From Astragalus membranaceus (taxonomy: Eukaryota > Streptophyta > Magnoliopsida > Fabales > Fabaceae): a stretch of DNA of 64,000 nt. Under the pieces are notes generated by a model, which saw only the letters and a program-made list of their open reading frames with translations, was not told where the DNA came from and did no database searches. A program made the translations under genes and the position numbers. The stretch lies in NCBI GenBank assembly GCA_039519185.1, contig CM076846.1, positions 189,023,068 to 189,087,067 of the forward strand. Reading direction: 5' to 3'. Below, piece by piece: positions 57,885 through 64,000 of this stretch (its first letter is position 1; the number at the start of each line of letters is the position of its first letter).

Positions 57885-58040
57885 ATATACTATACGCAGT
57901 GATTAATTTACTCGCTGGATTGGAGGCACTTTGAAAGGGTGGAAAAGCTAACCCAGAGATTTAAACATGCTCGATACCCAGAGCGATGATCGAACCCTCG
58001 ACACTTGGTTAAGGGAGGATGAACCTTGAACCACACCCCT
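57885..58040 (-). mobile_element. tRNA-related SINE, family 2, inverted copy
   Basis: On the minus strand it reads GTGTCGAGGGTTCGATCATC, CTCTGGGTTAGC and finally CCAATCCAGCGAGTAAATTA ATCACTGCG, matching the order of blocks in the copy at 41889-42060. Confidence 0.6.
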
Positions 58041-58527
58041 GGTTTAAATTATCCATATATATAATAATTAACGTGATAAAAATTTGTTTTTTGACCAAAA
58101 AAGTTTGTTAATTTTGAGAAAAGAACTGTAAGGAGAAATTAGATAAGGTATTGTAAAAAATAAAAATTGATTAGTATTTGTGGGATGTTGCCGTAAAGAC
58201 CACGTGATCCTATGAATTGGCATTGAATGCATATTTCTGTTTTGATCCACATCCTTATCCGTTTGGACCGGCCATATCCGGTAACCTTTTCAAAGCGAGA
58301 AACAAAAAAAAAATCACACATGGCACTGGTAAGTAAGTTATAATTATAATTACAATCAATAACTGAAGGAGGAGAAAGAGAGAGATGCCGGTTACAGTTA
58401 AGTTAGCAGTCGGTACAAAGGATGACCTAGTAGTACTCGTTAGTAAGAGTAAGAAGCTGATGAGAGAGAAACAAATCTGAGCCGTTGATTAACTCATTTA
58501 CATAGTTCCCACTCCCATCCCATGCCA

Positions 58528-58536
58528 TATATAAAA
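58528..58536 (+). promoter_or_regulatory. TATA box of the TPS gene
   Basis: TATATAAAA lies 357 bp before the start codon; a transcript from about 58560 would include both upstream ORFs. Confidence 0.6.
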
Positions 58537-58668
58537 GCAAACCGGTTCGGTCTTTATCGGTTTATTTCGTTCTTATCCGCAAACACAAGAGCATAGCATA
58601 GTCATTGTTTTCTGAGTGAGAAAAACGCCTCTCACACACGCTCTTCTCTTCTTCTATTCTATTCTAAT

Positions 58669-58740
58669 ATGGAATGTGTATCAGTATCTTGGATTTCCAT
58701 TACTCAAAGATTCATTTTGCTCTGCAACACCCACCTATAA
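58669..58740 (+). CDS. Upstream ORF 1 in the TPS leader
   Basis: ATG at 58669, 23 codons (MECVSVSWISITQ...), stop TAA at 58738-58740. It lies entirely in the predicted 5' leader and overlaps the start of a second upstream ORF in another frame. Translation is not proven. Confidence 0.4.
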   Translation: MECVSVSWISITQRFILLCNTHL

Positions 58741-58865
58741 TACCATCAATTCAACCAACCCTCCAACCCACTTACACAAACACAAACACTTTATCTTCTC
58801 ACCTTTCTTCCTCATTCATTCAACCACCTCAAACCAAAACAAAACAAAAAACTCTTGATTTCTGA
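58674..58865 (+). CDS. Upstream ORF 2 in the TPS leader
   Basis: ATG at 58674, 63 codons (MCISILDFHYSKIHF...), stop TGA at 58863-58865, only 27 bases before the main start codon. Such spacing would hinder re-initiation and could lower TPS translation. Confidence 0.4.
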   Translation: MCISILDFHYSKIHFALQHPPIIPSIQPTLQPTYTNTNTLSSHLSSSFIQPPQTKTKQKTLDF

Positions 58866-58892
58866 TATTATTTTTTCCCTTGATATTGGATA

Positions 58893-61645
58893 ATGCTGTC
58901 GAGATCTTGCGTAGGTTTGTTAAATCTGGTATCAGTGGATGATTACGAAGCACTGAGTCGTATACCAACGGTGATGACGACGGTGAACGGAGATGCACCT
59001 GAGTTATTGGATATAGGAAATTACGGATCATCAGACGACGTCGTTTCACCCGTTTCGCGAGAGCGTAGGATCATAGTAGCAAACCAGTTACCGATTCGTG
59101 CTTTTCGCGATGGAAAGAAGTGGCGTTTCGAATGGGATGGTGACAGCCTGGCACTTCAGCTAAAAGACGGTTTCCCTCCCGAGGTAGAAGTATTATACGT
59201 TGGTTCATTAAAACCAGAAATCGAACCGTCTGAACAAGAAGAAGTCTCTCAGATTCTGTTAGAAAAGTTCCGTTGCGTTCCAACTTTCTTACCTTCAGAA
59301 ATTCACAACAGATTCTACCATGGCTTCTGCAAGCATTATCTATGGCCTCTATTTCACTACATGCTTCCCGTTTCACCGAGTCAAGGTGCGAGGTTTGACC
59401 GTTCACAGTGGCAAGCCTACGTTTTAGCTAACAAGATCTTCGCCGACAAGGTAACCGAGGTTATCAACCCAGACGAGGATTACGTGTGGGTACATGATTA
59501 CCATCTCATGATCTTACCCACTTTCTTGAGGAAACGCTTTCACCGTGTGAAGCTTGGTTTCTTCCTCCACAACACTTTCCCTACGTCCGAAATCTACAGA
59601 ACTATACCTGTTCGGGAGGAGATACTAAGAGGATTCTTAAACTGTGATTTGATTGGTTTTCATACATTTGATTACGCTCGACATTTTTTGTCTTGTTGTA
59701 GTAGGATGTTGGGTTTGGATTATGAGTCTAAAAGGGGTTACATTGGTCTTGATTATTACGGTCGTACCGTAACAATTAAGATCCTTCCCGCAGGGATCCA
59801 CATGGGTCTCCTTGAATCTGTTTTGTCGTTACCTCAAACAGCTACAAGAGTCAATGAGTTGAACGAGCAATATAAAGGGAAGGTGGTGATCTTAGGAGTA
59901 GATGACATGGACTTGTTCAAAGGGATTAGTTTGAAGTTCTTAGCATTGGGACAGCTTTTAGATGAGCATGAAGGGTTAAGAGGTAAAGTTGTGTTGGTTC
60001 AGATTCTGAACGCAGCTAGAAGCAGAGGAAAAGATATCCAGGATGTGAAAAACGAGAGTGAAGCTATTGCTAAAGAGATTAACGATAAATATGGCAAAAA
60101 TGGTTACCAGCCAATTGTTTGTATAAACGGCCCCGTTTCAACTCAGGAGAAAGCTGCTTACTATGCTATATCAGAATGCTGCGTTGTTAGTGCTGTGAGG
60201 GATGGGATGAATTTAATGCCTTATGAATACACTGTTTGTAGACAAGGGAGTATTGCATTGGACAAAGCACTTGGTGGTGTGGAAGATGAAACTGTGAAAC
60301 CCAAACAAAGTGTTATCATTGTGTCTGAGTTTATTGGCTGTTCTCCTTCACTAAGCGGAGCCATTCGGGTGAACCCGTGGAACATCGATGATGTATCGGA
60401 AGCAATGAACTCGGCGATCACAATGCCGGAGGCAGAGAAGCGGTTGAGACATGAGAAGCATTATAAGTATATAAGTTCTCATGATGTGGCTTATTGGGCT
60501 AGGAGTTTTGATCAGGATTTAGAGAGAGCTTGTAGGGAACATTATATGAAGAGATGTTGGGGTGTTGGTATGGGACTTGGATTCAGAGTTGTTGCTTTGG
60601 ATCCTACTTTTAGGAAGCTTTGTGTTGATAGCATTGTCTCTGCTTATAGAGATACTCAGAGTAGGTTGATCCTTTTGGATTATGATGGCACCATGATACC
60701 ACAAGGATCCATTGACAAGACTCCAAATAGTGAACTTATCTCTCTATTGAATTGCTTATGCAGTGATCCTAAAAATGTAGTTTTTATTGTTAGTGGCAGA
60801 GATAAGAATTGCCTCACCAAGTGGTTTTCTTCCTGTGACAAACTTGGTCTCTCTGCTGAACATGGTTACTTCACTAGGTAACATCCAATTCAACTTCATC
60901 GTTCATTAATGTTTGGATTATCTTTTTGTTGATCAATTTTGGTTTTTTTTTTTATGGCAGGTGGAGTAAGGAATCTCGTTGGGAGACATGTGGATTGGCA
61001 ACAGATTTGGATTGGAAAATGATTGCAGAACCGGTGATGGCACTGTATACAGAAGCAACTGATGGTTCATTTATTGAACAAAAGGAAAGTGCAGTGGTTT
61101 GGCACTATCAAGAAGCGGATCCTCATTTTGGATTGTGCCAAGCAAAGGAGCTTCTTGATCACCTTGAGAATGTGCTGGCTAATGAACCAGTAGTAGTTAA
61201 AAGGGGACAACATATAGTTGAAGTGAAGCCGCAGGTATAAATTACTTTCTTCAAGTTCAAGTTATATATTAGCAATGTGAATATTATTGTGATGGTTGTA
61301 TTTTTCTGAAATGAAATGCAGGGTGTAAGCAAAGGAATAGTGGTGGAAGAGGTTATCTCAGACATGAGGAGTGAGGGAAAATCACCAGATTTTGTACTGT
61401 GCATCGGAGATGATCGTTCAGATGAAGATATGTTTGCTAGCATTGCTCGTTCAGTTTCAAATCCAGCTATGCCAACCATATCAAAAGTTTTTGCATGCAC
61501 AGTTGGTCAGAAACCAAGCATGGCTAAATACTATTTAGAAGATACTGGAGAAGTTATCAAATTGCTAGAAGGACTTGCTACAGCATCAGCACCAAAGTCT
61601 ACATCCGTAATAACTTTTCAAGAATTGCAAGGAACAACACTGTAG
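58893..61645 (+). CDS. TPS11-like: Class II trehalose-6-phosphate synthase/phosphatase-like protein (TPS11-like)
   Basis: Exons 58893-60877, 60961-61234 and 61322-61645 with canonical GT-AG introns give 860 residues, the usual class II TPS length. The N-terminal GT20 domain (about 70-545) includes RIIVANQLPIRA, DYVWVHDYHLMILPTFLR, LGFFLHNTFPTSEIYRT, IGFHTFDYARHFLSCC and SAVRDGMNLMPYEY. At about residue 335 the loop reads LGVDDMDLFKGISLKF: the Arg of active synthases (VDR-D--KG) is replaced by Asp, as in class II proteins, so synthase activity is doubtful. The C-terminal HAD phosphatase domain has LLDYDGTMIP (about 595), VFIVSGR and GDDRSDEDMF (about 781). The family is cytosolic and acts mainly in sugar signalling, for example through SnRK1. 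GPVSTQEKAAYYAISECCVV and VSVDDYEALSRIP favour a TPS11-type assignment over TPS8-10. The gene is intact. Confidence 0.95.
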
Positions 61646-64000
61646 AAACTATCGATATACAAAAACAATCTTGTACAGAATGATACTTACTTTTATAGAT
61701 TGGTTTGGGGTGGAAAAGGAAGTTCAAATACTTAGAAATTTACAAATTAGCTTATTCGTGTTGTTCACATAACTTGCATTTCAGCAGCGAAATTTCTTTT
61801 TGCATGAAAAGGAATATATGTAGAATTCTGCACTGTGCACGTACACCTAACTACAATGTTTCGTGAGTATGAGGTTTCGATCAAACAACAATGTCTAATT
61901 GATGGTGATCAAAAATCAAAATGTGTTGGTGGATTATGTCCACTGCCAATTTTATGGATAAATTTACTTCTACTCTATTATTTTTAGCCTAATGCACAGC
62001 ACTGGTGGAGGGTGCACAAGTTTTCTAGGTCTGCGTGAAAATCAATGTTTTGAGAACTGAACTTGATAACAGCTCGCGGTCGAATCGCTTTAGTAACTAA
62101 ATTGGAGATAGTGTCGGGTCATAATTTAACCGGTTGAATGGTAATGTAGTGACTGGTGTGGTACAAATTATATTCAAATGAAAAGGCACAAGGATCACAT
62201 GATAAGGTTCTGAGCACGTTGTTGCTGTGCTGAAGTCCGGGAAAGTAGGAAGTACTAGCTGTTAGTAACAGGCTGGCAAATTAATGTTCCCTTGCAAACA
62301 AGTTAAAAAAAGAAAGATCCTATTCTAAGGTGTTGAACTATAAGTAATCTACATTCTCATTCACACAAACTCGCTTGCGTTTATAAAACAAGTTTCACCA
62401 GAAATAAATTTCAAATTAGAAATTACCACCACCCTTTTATTACCAGTAAAAATTGGTTGGTGTTTAAGCTACTGTTTCACCTTATAGAGCTAAAGATTTC
62501 AAAAGTCGACAGAAGCTTCCAATGATGTTTCCCAACTACTAGAGCTTAATAAACTTTTTTAAGTGAATGAAACATCTCTTTTGGCCAGCTGATCCAATTA
62601 CAATAGTACACTACCAATTTTCCACTGACTTGGTCATTAACTAAAACACTGTAGTGGCGTGGTTGATCATACCTAAAAGCAATTTCTGGTTGAGCTACTT
62701 AGATGCTCCGTAATCAGATTACATGGTCCGTGAGATGCTTACTTTACACTCAAATGGTCCAATAACATTTGTCCAGCTAAACTAGCATTTTAATTAGAAA
62801 TCAATTTTGTCATGAACAGAGAGAGTTGGAAAATATCTTAAGCAGATTTTGTATTGTTGACACTTGGCAGATAACCAGTTGTATTGGACTGGCCTTATCC
62901 ATGGCCCATGGGAAGCATGCTTGGTTTGAAATTAGCTTGTTTCTTCACGGGGAGCTGAGTCTACGTTGATGGACAGTGACCACAAGCTTCCTTAAACTGA
63001 TTGTAGTAGAAGTTGAAGTTATCTTTGATTTGAAACCTGTGTGCCAGCTTTTGTTCTAGTGTACTATTATTGCTGATTGGTTTTCGTTTAGTTAATTTTT
63101 CAACTGTGATCAATAATCAGTGAAGGACATAGTCCATATAAGTGCAACATATGGCCAAATTCTGTGTGGACAACGTGCTCAGCATATAGGACTGGTTCAC
63201 ACAATGACAAGTGTAAATCAATCATCAATGGGGGAAGATTATTATTTCTAATAATGCATGCACAAGTTCCAGTCCACCCTTTGTCACCCATTATTGACTT
63301 ATTGTAGTACCTGTTACTTCTGTAATAGTAATTAGGAATAAAAATCAGCAAATTTTAGCACAAAGAAGAAAACAACATACTCTTTAAATTGACGTATTTG
63401 GTTCAAAATTTAAACTAAATACATCAACTTTCGTTGACTCACTTTTGCTCGTAATGTGTTACGGAGCAGGTACTTTAAAGAAACGATCGCTGCTTAATGA
63501 AGCATGCAAGAAGGCTATGAAGAATCTCACGTTACTTTCCACAATATCCACACCATGGACCAAAATTTGTTTAGACTTTTTCAAACATGCTTAAGAGTGA
63601 GAAAGTTGTTAGTTAGACACAAACAACGGACCTACAAACTACTAGCTGTTTGATTTACAATATACTGTAAGGTTTCAATTATTTCTTTTTACTGTGTACA
63701 ATTCTGTGACTATCTATGTACATATCCTAAAAAGTGAAAAACTAGCCTCTTAGACCCAGAAGTCGATAACAGAAATTAAAGCTTAATAAAGAACAAGATA
63801 GAATGCAGAACGAAAACTCACCAATCCAGCTCATTGTTAGCTTTCCAAGAGATCTAACTCTCATTCATTTAAGACAAAGTTAATTATTACACGATTATTG
63901 GACTTCCATCTGGATTATAAAGCAGAAAAATTCATTGCAAAACAGTGGCCAGTAGTTGTTAACACTGCATGGTTTAGTGAACAAATTTTATCCACGTTTT
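61646..64000. other. 3' flank and spacer to the window end
   Basis: Presumably the TPS 3' UTR in the first 200-300 bases, then AT-rich DNA with no supported gene, repeat or transposon end. Confidence 0.45.

Noticed and set aside
1..64000. CRISPR array or bacterial-type operon
   Set aside because: The tandem repeats here have no regular repeat-spacer pattern, and gene structure with introns marks a plant nuclear sequence.

Overview
The window looks like a gene-poor, repeat-rich stretch of a eudicot nuclear chromosome. It has intron-containing plastid-type and cytosolic plant genes, AT-rich spacers, nested LTR retrotransposons, plant L1-type LINEs with DUF4283 ORF1 proteins, a CACTA DNA transposon, tRNA-derived SINEs and Mutator-type MITEs. 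The sequence alone does not allow a confident family or species name.

Only three apparently intact host genes are seen. They are a single-exon six-transmembrane protein of unknown function (2563-3468, +), a five-exon small plastid protein with a light-harvesting-like (LHC/HLIP) helix (32837-34866, +), and a three-exon class II trehalose-6-phosphate synthase/phosphatase-like gene closest to TPS11 (58893-61645, +) with two upstream ORFs in its leader.

Layout. 1-738 is a fragment of the antisense ORF of a Tat/Retand-type Ty3-gypsy element. 1354-2324 is a MULE-type MITE with a 9-bp target duplication. 3860-16242 is a decayed Tat/Retand-type Ty3-gypsy element on the minus strand, with gag, protease, RT, RNase H and integrase on the minus strand and an extra spliced ORF on the plus strand. 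It sits inside an old ~50/100-bp minisatellite, and its integrase is split by a 2334-bp solo LTR (7860-10193) with a perfect 5-bp target duplication. 17400-30897 is a decayed LINE whose 3' UTR is split by an 8190-bp CACTA transposon (22493-30682, target duplication TTG). The CACTA element carries a TNP2 transposase, a Transposase_24-type protein and a Ulp1-type cysteine protease.

31611-45854 holds SINEs, two more MULE-type elements (31893-32519 and 42173-43691), the LHC-like gene, a Ty1-copia RT/RNase H remnant (36590-37640) and several tandem repeats, including a nearly perfect 178-bp duplication. 45918-51822 is a full-length LINE with a 17-bp target duplication; its ORF1 and ORF2 overlap by ATGA, and its stops look like C-to-T/G-to-A decay. 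52000-53205 is an inverted, 3'-truncated 18S rRNA pseudogene with flanking spacer. 55755-56190 is a solo LTR of the same family as the big gypsy element. The TPS gene and a featureless 2.3-kb spacer end the window.

The host genes show no operon-like or functional link to each other. What ties the region together is the order of insertions: minisatellite, then gypsy, then solo LTR; and LINE, then CACTA.
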